Below are positions 30,025 through 38,567 of a stretch of 64,000 nt of DNA, one piece after another. The notes under the pieces were generated by a model. The model was not told the origin of the DNA, did no database searches, and saw only the letters and a list, made by a program, of their open reading frames with translations. This DNA is from Streptomyces cadmiisoli (GTDB lineage Bacteria; Actinomycetota; Actinomycetes; Streptomycetales; Streptomycetaceae), in assembly GCF_003261055.1 (NCBI RefSeq), contig NZ_CP030073.1:4588001-4652000 (forward strand), written 5' to 3'. Position numbers and translations under genes: made by a program. Position 1 is the first letter of the stretch; the number at the start of each line of letters is the position of its first letter.

Positions 30025-31464
30025 GTGCCGAACGCCAACGATGAAACCACCGCTCTGAGCCAGGAGTGGCACCGCGCGGAGAACGAGCCGCCGAGTGTCG
30101 CCCCGGTCGCCGACGATCTCGCCCGACGTTTCCAGGAGGCCGGGTTCTCCCTTGCCCTGGTCGGCGGCTCGGTCCGGGACGCATTGCTGGGCCGGCTCGG
30201 CAACGACCTGGACTTCACGACCGACGCCCGCCCCGAGGACGTCCTGAAGATCATGCGGCCGTGGGCGGACAGCCTCTGGGACGTGGGCATCGCCTTCGGC
30301 ACGGTCGGTGCCCAGAAGGACGGCTACCAGATCGAGGTGACCACGTACCGGTCGGAGGCGTACGACCGGACGTCACGCAAGCCCGAGGTGTCGTACGGCG
30401 ACTCCATCGAGGACGACCTGGTCCGTCGTGACTTCACCGTGAACGCGATGGCGGTCGCCCTCCCGGAGCACAGGTTCGTCGACCCGTACGGAGGCCGCGA
30501 CGACCTCGCGGCTCGCGTTCTGCGGACTCCCGGAACTCCTGAGGACTCCTTCTCGGACGACCCGCTGCGCATGATGCGCGCGGCCCGTTTCGCGGCGCAG
30601 CTCGACTTCGAGGTCGCGCCCGAGGTCGTCGCGGCGATGAAGGAGATGTCCGGGCGCATCGAGATCGTCTCGGCCGAGCGGGTGCGGGACGAGCTGAACA
30701 AGCTCATCCTGTCCGCCAACCCGCGCAAGGGGCTGGCGCTGCTGGTCGACACAGGGCTCGCCGATCATGTCCTGCCGGAGCTGCCGGCCCTGCGGCTGGA
30801 GAGTGACGAGCACCACCGCCACAAGGACGTCTACGACCACACGCTGATCGTGGTGGAGCAGGCGATCGCGCTCGAAGAGAACGGGCCGGATCTGGCGCTG
30901 CGCCTCGCCGCCCTGCTGCACGACATCGGCAAGCCGCGTACGCGTCGCTTCGAGAAGGACGGCCGGGTCTCGTTCCACCACCACGAGGTGGTCGGGGCGA
31001 AGATGACCAAGAAGCGCATGACGGCCCTCAAGTACTCCAACGAAATGGTGAAGGACGTCTCACGCCTCGTGGAGCTGCACCTGCGCTTCCACGGCTACGG
31101 CACGGGTGAGTGGACCGATTCCGCGGTCCGCCGCTATGTAAGGGACGCCGGCCCTCTCCTCGACCGTCTGCACAAGCTGACCCGCTCGGACTGCACGACG
31201 CGGAACAAGCGCAAGGCGGCGGCGCTCTCACGGGCGTACGACGGCCTGGAGGAGCGGATCGCCCAGCTTCAGGAGCAGGAGGAGCTGGACGCCATCCGGC
31301 CGGACCTCGACGGCAACGAGATCATGCAGATCCTGGGCATCAAGCCGGGGCCGGCGGTGGGTCAGGCCTACAAGCACATGCTGGAGCTCCGGCTGGAGAA
31401 CGGGCCGATGGAGCACGACGCCGCGGTGGCCGCGCTCAAGGAGTGGTGGGCCCAGCAGAGCTGA
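30025..31464 (+). CDS. cca: CCA tRNA nucleotidyltransferase
   Basis: 479 residues from a GTG at 30025. The frame is open 81 bases further 5' but no Shine-Dalgarno-like sequence precedes any start, so the mRNA may be leaderless. It adds or repairs the 3' CCA of tRNAs. The nucleotidyltransferase motif is LVGGSVRDALLGRLGNDLDFTTDA at about 43-66, with RRDFTVNAMA and the primer-binding DPLRMMRAARFAAQL. A C-terminal HD domain has HDIGKPRTR. It is transcribed away from the murJ cluster. Confidence 0.93.
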   Translation: MPNANDETTALSQEWHRAENEPPSVAPVADDLARRFQEAGFSLALVGGSVRDALLGRLGNDLDFTTDARPEDVLKIMRPWADSLWDVGIAFGTVGAQKDGYQIEVTTYRSEAYDRTSRKPEVSYGDSIEDDLVRRDFTVNAMAVALPEHRFVDPYGGRDDLAARVLRTPGTPEDSFSDDPLRMMRAARFAAQLDFEVAPEVVAAMKEMSGRIEIVSAERVRDELNKLILSANPRKGLALLVDTGLADHVLPELPALRLESDEHHRHKDVYDHTLIVVEQAIALEENGPDLALRLAALLHDIGKPRTRRFEKDGRVSFHHHEVVGAKMTKKRMTALKYSNEMVKDVSRLVELHLRFHGYGTGEWTDSAVRRYVRDAGPLLDRLHKLTRSDCTTRNKRKAAALSRAYDGLEERIAQLQEQEELDAIRPDLDGNEIMQILGIKPGPAVGQAYKHMLELRLENGPMEHDAAVAALKEWWAQQS

Positions 31465-31482
31465 GGCTGTGGAACCCGGCGA

Positions 31483-31498
31483 TGTTTCACGTGAAACA
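31483..31498. promoter_or_regulatory. parS: parS site 6
   Basis: TGTTTCACGTGAAACA lies 19 bases past the cca stop and forms a pair with site 7, 57 bp away centre to centre. Confidence 0.95.
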
Positions 31499-31530
31499 TG
31501 ACGCGCGGACGGGAGCTGTACACAGACGCG

Positions 31531-31564
31531 GAGGGGCGATGTTTCACGTGAAACATCGCCCCTC
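31531..31564. terminator. 34-bp perfect palindrome centred on parS, in a convergent interval
   Basis: The sequence equals its own reverse complement over 34 bp: flanks GAGGGGCGA and TCGCCCCTC enclose the parS core. In RNA the GC-rich arms can form a stem in either direction. It sits between convergent cca and the LppU-like gene, as expected for a shared terminator. Confidence 0.6.
31540..31555. promoter_or_regulatory. parS: parS site 7 (centre of a 34-bp palindrome)
   Basis: TGTTTCACGTGAAACA is placed exactly at the dyad of the surrounding GC-rich inverted repeat. Confidence 0.95.
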
Positions 31565-31603
31565 TCGCCGATCGGCGCCAGTCCCTCATGAGGTCCGAGG
31601 GCT

Positions 31604-32065
31604 CTACTTGGCCGGGTAGTCCTCCAGGCAGAGGGTGAAGTCGCTACTGCCGCCCGTCTCGGTGTACTCGCTGTACTTCGTACGGTCGCAACCGCTCGAC
31701 GTGCCGTCCTTCTTGTCGGCGACCTTGTACTTCGCCTTGGAGTCGCCGCAGTCCACGACCTCCAGGCCCGGGTCGGTGATGCTGTCCGGGTTGGAGATGC
31801 TCATGCAGTCGCCGACCGACGCCGTGTTGGCGTCGTCCCGGCTGGCTATGAAGCCACCGATCACGACACCGGCGACCACGACACCGACCACCACGTTCTT
31901 GATCGTCTTGAAGCTGAGCTTGCGGCGGGGCTGCTCCGGCGGGACCGGGGCGTACGGGCCGGGGAAGCCGGGCTGGGGCGGCTGTGGGGCCTGGGGCTGT
32001 CCCTGCGCGTACGGGTTGTTCTGGCCCTGCGCGAATGGATTGCCCTGGGGCGGCGGAGTAGTCAC
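31604..32065 (-). CDS. LppU/SCO3897-like small single-span protein
   Basis: 153 residues from a GTG. The first ~48 residues are Pro/Gln-rich. One membrane span follows (IKNVVVGVVVAGVVIGGFIA, about 54-73). The outer domain of ~80 residues carries four cysteines, in VGDCMS, VVDCGD, SSGCDRT and TLCLEDYP, which fits two disulfides. Related actinobacterial proteins are annotated as LppU; there is no lipobox here. Function unknown. Confidence 0.75.
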   Translation of the reverse strand: MTTPPPQGNPFAQGQNNPYAQGQPQAPQPPQPGFPGPYAPVPPEQPRRKLSFKTIKNVVVGVVVAGVVIGGFIASRDDANTASVGDCMSISNPDSITDPGLEVVDCGDSKAKYKVADKKDGTSSGCDRTKYSEYTETGGSSDFTLCLEDYPAK

Positions 32066-32189
32066 TTGGGGTCCCCCCTAGACATGGATGTGTGGCGCGA
32101 AGGACTCGCGCACATAAGACCCACGTAAGTTATCGGCACCCACTGACATGGTCATACCCGGGAGACGGTCTGTGGCACTGGTGTGACAC

Positions 32190-33452
32190 TCAGCGGCGTT
32201 CAAAGCGACTCATAGCCACCGCAACCGCCCCGTAGAGCGCTGCGACGGTCAGTACCAGCGCCGTCGAGCGCCCGTCCGGGGGCAGCATCAGCGCGGCGAT
32301 TCCGGCGGCGCCTACGAAGGCGATGTTGAACAGGACGTCGTAGAGGGAGAAGATCCGGCCGCGGTAGCCGTCGTCGACGGAGGACTGCACGACGGTGTCG
32401 GTGGCGATCTTCGCGCCCTGCGTGGTCAGCCCGAGGAAGAAGGCCGCTGCCATGATCGGGACCGTGGTGAAGGGAAGACCGAGAGCGGGTTCCAGGACCG
32501 CGGCGGTCGCGGCGCACACGACGATCCACCGGCCGGGGCCGAGCCGCCCGGCCGCCCAGGGCGTCAGCACGGCCGCCGTGAAGAACCCGGCGCCGGAGAC
32601 CCCGACGGCCACCCCCAGGAGCGCCAGCCCCTCCTCCGGATCGCTCGACAGGGCGTAGCGGCAGAGCATCAGCAGCATGACCGTCAGGGCGCCGTAGCAG
32701 AAGCGCATCAGTGTCATCGAGGCGAGAGCCCAGGCGGCTTCGCGCCGTGCCGGCGCGGCGAGGTGGCGGACCCCGGCCACGAGGTCGCGAGCCGTTCCCC
32801 TCAGTGCCGCCGTCAGCCGGGGCTGAACCAGTTCACGGTCCGGGCCGAGCAGTTCCCGGGCCATGCGCAGCGACGCCAGCGCCGAGCACAGATACAGCGC
32901 GGCGCCGACCAGTACGACAGCGGCGTCGGAGTCGGCGATCAGCAGCCGTACGACGAAGGCGAGGCCGCCGCCGGCGGTCGCGGCCAGGGTGCCGGCGGTC
33001 GGCGAGAGGGAGTTCGCGATCACCAGACGGTCGGCGTCGACGACGCGGGGCAGCGACGCGGACAGACCTGCGAGGACGAAGCGGTTGACGGCGGTGACGC
33101 AGAGGGCGGAGACGTAGAACAGCCAGTCCGGGACGGGGCTGATCATCAGGACGGCCGTCGCCGAGGCCAGCGCGGCGCGCAGCAGGTTGCCGTACAGAAA
33201 GACCTGGCGGCGGCGCCAGCGGTCCAGCAGGGCGCCGGCGAAGGGGCCCACCAGGGAGTACGGGAGCAGCAGGACAGCCATGGCCGACGCGATCGCCGTG
33301 GCCGAGGTCTGCTCCTCGGGGGAGAAGACTACGTAGGTCGCGAGCCCGACCTGGTAGACGCCGTCGGCGCCCTGGGACAGCAGTCGCACGCCGAGCAGGC
33401 GCCGGAAGTCCCGGAAGCGGAGCAGGACGCGCAGATCGCTTACGACGGCCAT
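32190..33452 (-). CDS. MFS transporter (12 membrane spans)
   Basis: 420 residues from an ATG at 33452 with GTGAGG upstream; a GTG at 33467 is a weaker alternative. It shows about 12 hydrophobic segments, a FRDFRRLLGVRLLSQGADGVYQVGL start and a central cytoplasmic loop (RELLGPDRELVQPRLTAALRGTARDL). The intracellular motif AGALLDRWRRRQVFL resembles MFS motif A. The EntS-like group it resembles exports small molecules; the substrate is not predictable. Confidence 0.85.
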   Translation of the reverse strand: MAVVSDLRVLLRFRDFRRLLGVRLLSQGADGVYQVGLATYVVFSPEEQTSATAIASAMAVLLLPYSLVGPFAGALLDRWRRRQVFLYGNLLRAALASATAVLMISPVPDWLFYVSALCVTAVNRFVLAGLSASLPRVVDADRLVIANSLSPTAGTLAATAGGGLAFVVRLLIADSDAAVVLVGAALYLCSALASLRMARELLGPDRELVQPRLTAALRGTARDLVAGVRHLAAPARREAAWALASMTLMRFCYGALTVMLLMLCRYALSSDPEEGLALLGVAVGVSGAGFFTAAVLTPWAAGRLGPGRWIVVCAATAAVLEPALGLPFTTVPIMAAAFFLGLTTQGAKIATDTVVQSSVDDGYRGRIFSLYDVLFNIAFVGAAGIAALMLPPDGRSTALVLTVAALYGAVAVAMSRFERR

Positions 33453-33474
33453 GGGGCACAGCCTCACATACGGC

Positions 33475-33508
33475 GAGGGTCCCCTGGCGTCATGCCCAGG
33501 GGACCCTC
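33475..33508 (-). terminator. Terminator downstream of ino1
   Basis: GAGGGTCCCCTGG (33475-33487) pairs perfectly with CCAGGGGACCCTC (33496-33508) around an 8-base loop. It begins 23 bases past the ino1 stop. Confidence 0.85.
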
Positions 33509-33531
33509 AACCGACCGTGAACGGGGTGGCC

Positions 33532-34614
33532 TCAGCGCTCGACCTCGCCCTTGATGAACTTCTCGACGTTCTCACGGGCCTCGTCGTCGAAGTACTGCAC
33601 CGGCGGGGACTTCATGAAGTACGAGGAAGCCGACAGGATCGGGCCACCGATACCCCGGTCCTTGGCGATCTTCGCGGCGCGCAGGGCGTCGATGATGACA
33701 CCGGCGGAGTTCGGGGAGTCCCAGACCTCGAGCTTGTACTCCAGGTTCAGCGGGACGTCACCGAAGGCGCGGCCCTCGAGGCGCACGTAGGCCCACTTGC
33801 GGTCGTCGAGCCAGGCGACGTAGTCGGAGGGGCCGATGTGGACGTTCTTCTCGCCGAGGTCCCGGTCGGGGATCTGCGAGGTGACGGCCTGCGTCTTGGA
33901 GATCTTCTTGGACTCCAGGCGCTCGCGCTCGAGCATGTTCTTGAAGTCCATGTTGCCGCCGACGTTCAGCTGCATCGTGCGGTCCAGGACGACGCCCCGG
34001 TCCTCGAACAGCTTCGCCATGACGCGGTGCGTGATGGTGGCGCCGACCTGCGACTTGATGTCGTCACCGACGATCGGGACACCCGCCTCGGTGAACTTGT
34101 CCGCCCACTCCTTGGTGCCGGCGATGAAGACCGGGAGAGCGTTGACGAAGGCGACCTTGGCGTCGATGGCGCACTGGGCGTAGAACTTCGCCGCGGCCTC
34201 GGAACCGACGGGCAGGTAGCAGACGAGGACGTCGACCTGCTTGTCCTTGAGGATCTGGACGACGTCGACCGGCTCCTCGGCGGACTCCTCGATGGTCTCG
34301 CGGTAGTACTTGCCGAGGCCGTCCAGGGTGTGGCCGCGCTGCACGGTCACGCCCGTGTTGGGCACGTCGCAGATCTTGATGGTGTTGTTCTCGGAGGCGC
34401 CGATGGCGTCCGCGAGGTCGAGGCCGACCTTCTTCGCGTCGACATCGAACGCGGCGACGAACTCCACGTCACGCACGTGGTAGTCGCCGAACTGGACGTG
34501 CATCAGGCCGGGGACCTTGGACGCCGGGTCGGCGTCCTTGTAGTACTCGACTCCCTGCACCAGCGACGCGGCGCAGTTGCCCACGCCGACGACGGCTACG
34601 CGAACCGAACCCAT
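33532..34614 (-). CDS. ino1: myo-Inositol-1-phosphate synthase
   Basis: 360 residues, the short actinobacterial/archaeal form. It converts glucose 6-phosphate to inositol 1-phosphate with bound NAD; inositol feeds phosphatidylinositol and mycothiol in actinomycetes. The NAD loop is [13 protein letters not shown] at about 9-21. Active-site regions include [18 protein letters not shown] [25 protein letters not shown] and [12 protein letters not shown]. It starts 45 bases after the PadR gene, so the two are probably one transcript. Confidence 0.95.
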   Translation of the reverse strand: MGSVRVAVVGVGNCAASLVQGVEYYKDADPASKVPGLMHVQFGDYHVRDVEFVAAFDVDAKKVGLDLADAIGASENNTIKICDVPNTGVTVQRGHTLDGLGKYYRETIEESAEEPVDVVQILKDKQVDVLVCYLPVGSEAAAKFYAQCAIDAKVAFVNALPVFIAGTKEWADKFTEAGVPIVGDDIKSQVGATITHRVMAKLFEDRGVVLDRTMQLNVGGNMDFKNMLERERLESKKISKTQAVTSQIPDRDLGEKNVHIGPSDYVAWLDDRKWAYVRLEGRAFGDVPLNLEYKLEVWDSPNSAGVIIDALRAAKIAKDRGIGGPILSASSYFMKSPPVQYFDDEARENVEKFIKGEVER

Positions 34615-34659
34615 TCCGGTTGCTCCCTGTGTGTACTCGGTGAGGCCCTGACAGGGACC

Positions 34660-35343
34660 TCACGTGGCGGTGTCGTCGGGCGAATCCGGCCGGGAGGTGT
34701 CCCCGGGCCGGGGCAGGTCGCCCGACGCTCCAGATGTGGTGTCCTGCTGAGCGGACCCCCCGGCGGCGGAACCCCGAAGGTCCCGCCCGGCCCGCTCGCT
34801 CTCGATGAGCTCGTTCAGCCAGCGCACTTCGCGCTCCACGGACTCCATCCCGTGGCGCTGGAGCTCAAGCGTGTAGTCGTCGAGGCGCTCCCGGGTACGG
34901 GCCAGGGAGGCGCGCATCTTCTCCAGCCGCTCCTCGAGCCTGCTGCGACGGCCCTCCAGTACGCGCATGCGTACGTCACGGGACGTCTGCCCGAAGAAGG
35001 CGAAGCGGGCGGCGAAGGTCTCGTCCTCGTACGCGTCCGGCCCGGTCTGTGAGAGCAGCTGTTCGAAGTGCTCCTTACCTTCCGCCGTCAACCGGTAGAC
35101 GATTTTGGCGCGTCGTCCGGTGAGGGGAGCGGCGAGGGCGTCCTCGGAGGTGTTCCCCGGCTCCTCGATCAACCAGCCGTTGGCGACCAGCGTCTTGAGG
35201 CAGGGATAGAGCGTCCCGTAGCTGAACGCACGGAACACACCCAGTGATGTGTTGAGTCGTTTGCGCAGCTCATAGCCGTGCATAGGAGATTCGCGGAGCA
35301 GGCCGAGTACGGCGAACTCGAGGATCCCGGAACGCCGGCTCAT
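34660..35343 (-). CDS. PadR family transcriptional regulator
   Basis: 227 residues. The winged helix is in residues 1-105 (ILEFAVLGLLRESPMHGYELRKRLNTSLGVFRAFSYGTLYPCLKTL...), followed by a coiled-coil dimerisation helix (MRVLEGRRSRLEERLEKMRASLARTRERLDDY) and a disordered Ser/Gly/Asp-rich tail. A 23-bp perfect palindrome about 50 bases upstream has the ATGT/ACAT half-sites typical of PadR operators, so autoregulation and control of ino1 are likely. The signal is unknown. Confidence 0.9.
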   Translation of the reverse strand: MSRRSGILEFAVLGLLRESPMHGYELRKRLNTSLGVFRAFSYGTLYPCLKTLVANGWLIEEPGNTSEDALAAPLTGRRAKIVYRLTAEGKEHFEQLLSQTGPDAYEDETFAARFAFFGQTSRDVRMRVLEGRRSRLEERLEKMRASLARTRERLDDYTLELQRHGMESVEREVRWLNELIESERAGRDLRGSAAGGSAQQDTTSGASGDLPRPGDTSRPDSPDDTAT

Positions 35344-35393
35344 CGTCGCCTCCCCTCTGCCGCGGTCGGACCGTGACGGTCTTTATCTCGTTC

Positions 35394-35416
35394 TGATGTA
35401 TCGACTCGATACATCA
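35394..35416. promoter_or_regulatory. PadR-type operator palindrome
   Basis: TGATGTATCGA and TCGATACATCA are perfect half-sites around a central C. ATGT and ACAT spaced by 11 match the PadR operator pattern. It lies 51 bases upstream of the padR start, where it would overlap the promoter. Confidence 0.8.
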
Positions 35417-35717
35417 CGACGATAGAACGCTCCCCCGGATGCGACAAGAGGGGGAATCGTGAACGGCGTCACATCACTGATTCGTTGGAAGCAAGTTGCC
35501 TGATTTGGGGTGAACTTCAGTGCTCGGTGGGTTTTGGTGCTGCGTAGTCTGTGCGGCATGCACACCACCGGGAACCGAGTTGCGTCTGGGGGCGTCCCCG
35601 TCCCCGGTGAAGTACGGATGAATGGCGAACCGGCCGCATCCGTACTTCGGGGGGACCGGAAACCAGCCGCCGTTTCCAGGCGCGCCAGGGTGCGCCTGCC
35701 CTAGGAGTAGTCGTTCG
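35417..35717. other. Intergenic region upstream of the penicillin-binding protein
   Basis: About 300 bases between the PadR operator and the PBP start. It must contain the PBP promoter, but no strong -35/-10 pair stands out. It has lower GC near 35460-35520. No gene is supported. Confidence 0.4.
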
Positions 35718-38459
35718 ATGAGCGAGCACCGTCGCAAACCGCAGCCGCCGCAGGGAGGCGGACGAGCCGCGGCCCGACGCGGCCAGTCCGGTTCGTCTCC
35801 CGGCCGCCGCGCGGCACCGCGAGGCGCCACCGGGTCTCCTTCCGACTCGTACGGGTCGGATTCCTATGGGTCAGGAGGCGAGGAGCCGTCTTACGGCGGC
35901 CGCGCCGAGGCCCGGCGCGCTGCGCAGAGAAGCAGTAGTAGTGGTGGCCGCCGCAGGGCGGCCGAACCCGGCCGAGGTGGCCGGCGTGCCGCACCCGGCG
36001 GCCCGCCGGGATCGGGCCGGGGCCGTGGGCGGGTTACGGACCCGGGCCACAAGCGCCTGATCGACTACCCGCGCGCGGGCAAGTACGGCTGGCGTCGCTG
36101 GATGCCGTCATGGAAGCTCGCGTCCGGGCTGTCCCTCGCCTTCTTCGGCAGCATGGTGGCCGTCGCGGGTGTCGGTTACGCCATGGTGAGCGTGCCTAAG
36201 GTCGCGCAGACCGCCGAGGCGCAGAACAACGTCTATTACTGGTCCGACAACACCGAGATGGTGTCGACGGGCGGCGAGACGAACCGGCAGATCATCAATC
36301 TGTCGCAGATCCCCAAGGAGATGCAGAACGCCGTCATCTCGCAGGAGAACAAGACCTTCTGGACCGACAGCGGCATCGACCCCAGGGGCATCGCCCGAGC
36401 CGTGTTCAACATGGCCCGGGGCGGTGACACCCAGGGTGGCTCGACGATCACCCAGCAGTACGTGAAGAACGCGATGCTGGACGACCAGTCGCAGACGGTC
36501 ACCCGTAAGTTCAAGGAGCTGTTCGTCTCGATCAAGGTGGGAGCCTCGGTCGACAAGGACGAGATCATGGCGGGTTACCTGAACTCCGCCTACTACGGCC
36601 GCAACGCCTACGGGATCCAGGCCGCCGCGCGTGCGTACTTCGACAAGGACGCCATCGACCTGAACGCCGGCGAGTGCGCCTTCCTGTCGGCCGTGCTCAA
36701 GGGCGCCACGTACTACGACCCGGCGGGCGCCCCCTCCATCGACCCGGTCGGGGCCACCGCGGAAGCCAACAAGAAGCGGGCCCTGCTCCAGATGCAGGAC
36801 ACCCTGGACAAGATGGTCGAGTACGGCCACCTGGATGCCGCGGACCGGGCCAAGTACAAGGAGCTTCCCAAGGTCCAGAACCCGCGCTTCAACACCGCGC
36901 TGAGCGGCCAGGTCGGCTACCTCGTCGACTTGGCGAACGCCTATCTCGTCAACAACGAGGAGACCGGGATCTCGGAGCAGGAGCTCCGTGAGGGTGGTCT
37001 CTCGATCAAGACGACCTTCGACAAGAAGAAGGTCGGTCAACTGGAGAAGGCGGTCACGAAGGTCTACAAGGCCAACATCGACCCCAAGAAGCGCCCCGAC
37101 ACGGACACCCACGTCCAGTTCGGCGGTGCCTCGGTGGACCCGGAGACCGGGGCCATCGTGGCCATCTACGGCGGTTCGGACGCCACCAAGCACTTCACCA
37201 ACAACGCCGACGAGACCGGTGCCCAGGTCGGTTCGACGTTCAAGCCGTTCGTGCTGGCGGCAGCCATGAAGTGGGGCGTGCGCGACCCGGAGCTGGAAGC
37301 GGTGCAGGCGCAGGACGAGCGGACCAAGGTGTCCCCGAAGAGCCTGTACAGCGGCAAGAACAAGCTCAAGATCAAGGACTACGACGGGTCGGTCTGGCAG
37401 AACGAGAAGGGTGAGGAGTGGCTCCAGGTCAACGACGGTGACGAGTCGCGGGGTGAAGCGCCTGACTACCGGATCGATCTGCGTGAGGCGATGCAGTTCT
37501 CGGTGAACTCGGCCTTCGTCCAGCTCGGCATGGACATCGGTCTGGACAAGGTGAAGGAGGCCGCGGTCGACGCGGGGGTCCTGGACAGCAGCCTGGCCGG
37601 CACGGACTTCCCCTCGTTCTCTCTCGGCATCTCCAAGCCCAGTGCCATCCGTATGGCGAGTTCGTACAGCACCTTCGCGGCGAGCGGCAAGCAGAACAAT
37701 CCGTACTCGGTCCAGAAGGTCACGAACAAGGACGGCCTGGTCTTCGAGCACGAGGGCAAGACCAAGCAGGCGTTCGAATCTGCGGTGGCCGACAACGTCA
37801 CCGACGTCCTGAAGACCGTGGTCGACAAGGGTACGGGTACCAAGGCCCAGCTGCCGGGCCGTGACGTGGCCGGCAAGACCGGTACCACCGACGGAAACAA
37901 GTCGGCCTGGTTCGTCGGCTACACCCCGCAGTTGTCCACCGCGATCAACATGTTCCGGTACCCGGACGACGAGACGATCAAGAACCGTACGTTCCTCGAG
38001 ATGTACGGAACCGGTGACCAGGAGTCGATCCACGGTGCCTCGTTCCCCGCGGAGATCTGGCACGACTACATGGCCGAGGCGATGAAGGGCAAGAAGGTGG
38101 AGAAGTTCCCGACGCCCGAGCCCATCGGTGAGGTCATCAACGAGGCGCCGTCTCCGACCCCCACGCCGACGCCCACCGAGACCGAGGAAGAGACCACGCC
38201 GCCCCCGTCTCCGACGGAGTCCGAGACCGACGTCGACCCGAGGCCCACCGACGAGGAGACCTGCGGCTTCTTCAACTGTCAGGACAACGGCGGCGGCAAC
38301 AACAACGGCGGCGTCGACTCCGGAGGCACGGACGGCGGTGTGACCGATGATCCGACGCCCACGGAGACGGACGGCGAGGATGACAGCGGCGGCGGCAACA
38401 ACAGCGGGGGCAACAACAACGGCAACCCAGGCGGCATTTTCGGGGGTAACAGCACGTAG
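35718..38459 (+). CDS. Bifunctional class A penicillin-binding protein
   Basis: 913 residues from an ATG with AGGAG upstream. A ~125-residue basic, Ser/Gly-rich cytoplasmic tail is followed by one membrane anchor (LASGLSLAFFGSMVAVAGVGYAMV). The GT51 glycosyltransferase domain has ENKTFWTDSGIDPRGIARA and GGSTITQQYVKN near 239. The transpeptidase domain has catalytic STFK near 505, SVNSAF, and KTGTTDGNKSAWFVG near 719. The tail is Pro/Thr- then Gly/Asn-rich with a Cys pair (CGFFNC). It polymerises and cross-links peptidoglycan. Confidence 0.95.
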   Translation: MSEHRRKPQPPQGGGRAAARRGQSGSSPGRRAAPRGATGSPSDSYGSDSYGSGGEEPSYGGRAEARRAAQRSSSSGGRRRAAEPGRGGRRAAPGGPPGSGRGRGRVTDPGHKRLIDYPRAGKYGWRRWMPSWKLASGLSLAFFGSMVAVAGVGYAMVSVPKVAQTAEAQNNVYYWSDNTEMVSTGGETNRQIINLSQIPKEMQNAVISQENKTFWTDSGIDPRGIARAVFNMARGGDTQGGSTITQQYVKNAMLDDQSQTVTRKFKELFVSIKVGASVDKDEIMAGYLNSAYYGRNAYGIQAAARAYFDKDAIDLNAGECAFLSAVLKGATYYDPAGAPSIDPVGATAEANKKRALLQMQDTLDKMVEYGHLDAADRAKYKELPKVQNPRFNTALSGQVGYLVDLANAYLVNNEETGISEQELREGGLSIKTTFDKKKVGQLEKAVTKVYKANIDPKKRPDTDTHVQFGGASVDPETGAIVAIYGGSDATKHFTNNADETGAQVGSTFKPFVLAAAMKWGVRDPELEAVQAQDERTKVSPKSLYSGKNKLKIKDYDGSVWQNEKGEEWLQVNDGDESRGEAPDYRIDLREAMQFSVNSAFVQLGMDIGLDKVKEAAVDAGVLDSSLAGTDFPSFSLGISKPSAIRMASSYSTFAASGKQNNPYSVQKVTNKDGLVFEHEGKTKQAFESAVADNVTDVLKTVVDKGTGTKAQLPGRDVAGKTGTTDGNKSAWFVGYTPQLSTAINMFRYPDDETIKNRTFLEMYGTGDQESIHGASFPAEIWHDYMAEAMKGKKVEKFPTPEPIGEVINEAPSPTPTPTPTETEEETTPPPSPTESETDVDPRPTDEETCGFFNCQDNGGGNNNGGVDSGGTDGGVTDDPTPTETDGEDDSGGGNNSGGNNNGNPGGIFGGNST

Positions 38460-38481
38460 CCGCCGTATCGCCCGACAAGGG

Positions 38482-38497
38482 TGTTTCACGTGAAACA
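38482..38497. promoter_or_regulatory. parS: parS site 8
   Basis: TGTTTCACGTGAAACA lies between the PBP gene and its terminator; the hairpin begins two bases later. Confidence 0.95.
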
Positions 38498-38498
38498 T

Positions 38499-38529
38499 GG
38501 GCCGCCGCACCCTCAGGGTGCGGCGGCCC
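38499..38529 (+). terminator. Terminator after the PBP gene
   Basis: GGGCCGCCGCACCC (38499-38512) pairs perfectly with GGGTGCGGCGGCCC (38516-38529) around a TCA loop, 39 bases upstream of the next gene. Confidence 0.85.
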
Positions 38530-38567
38530 TCGGCGTACCCCGGGACGCGTACGGCAGGATGTGCCCC

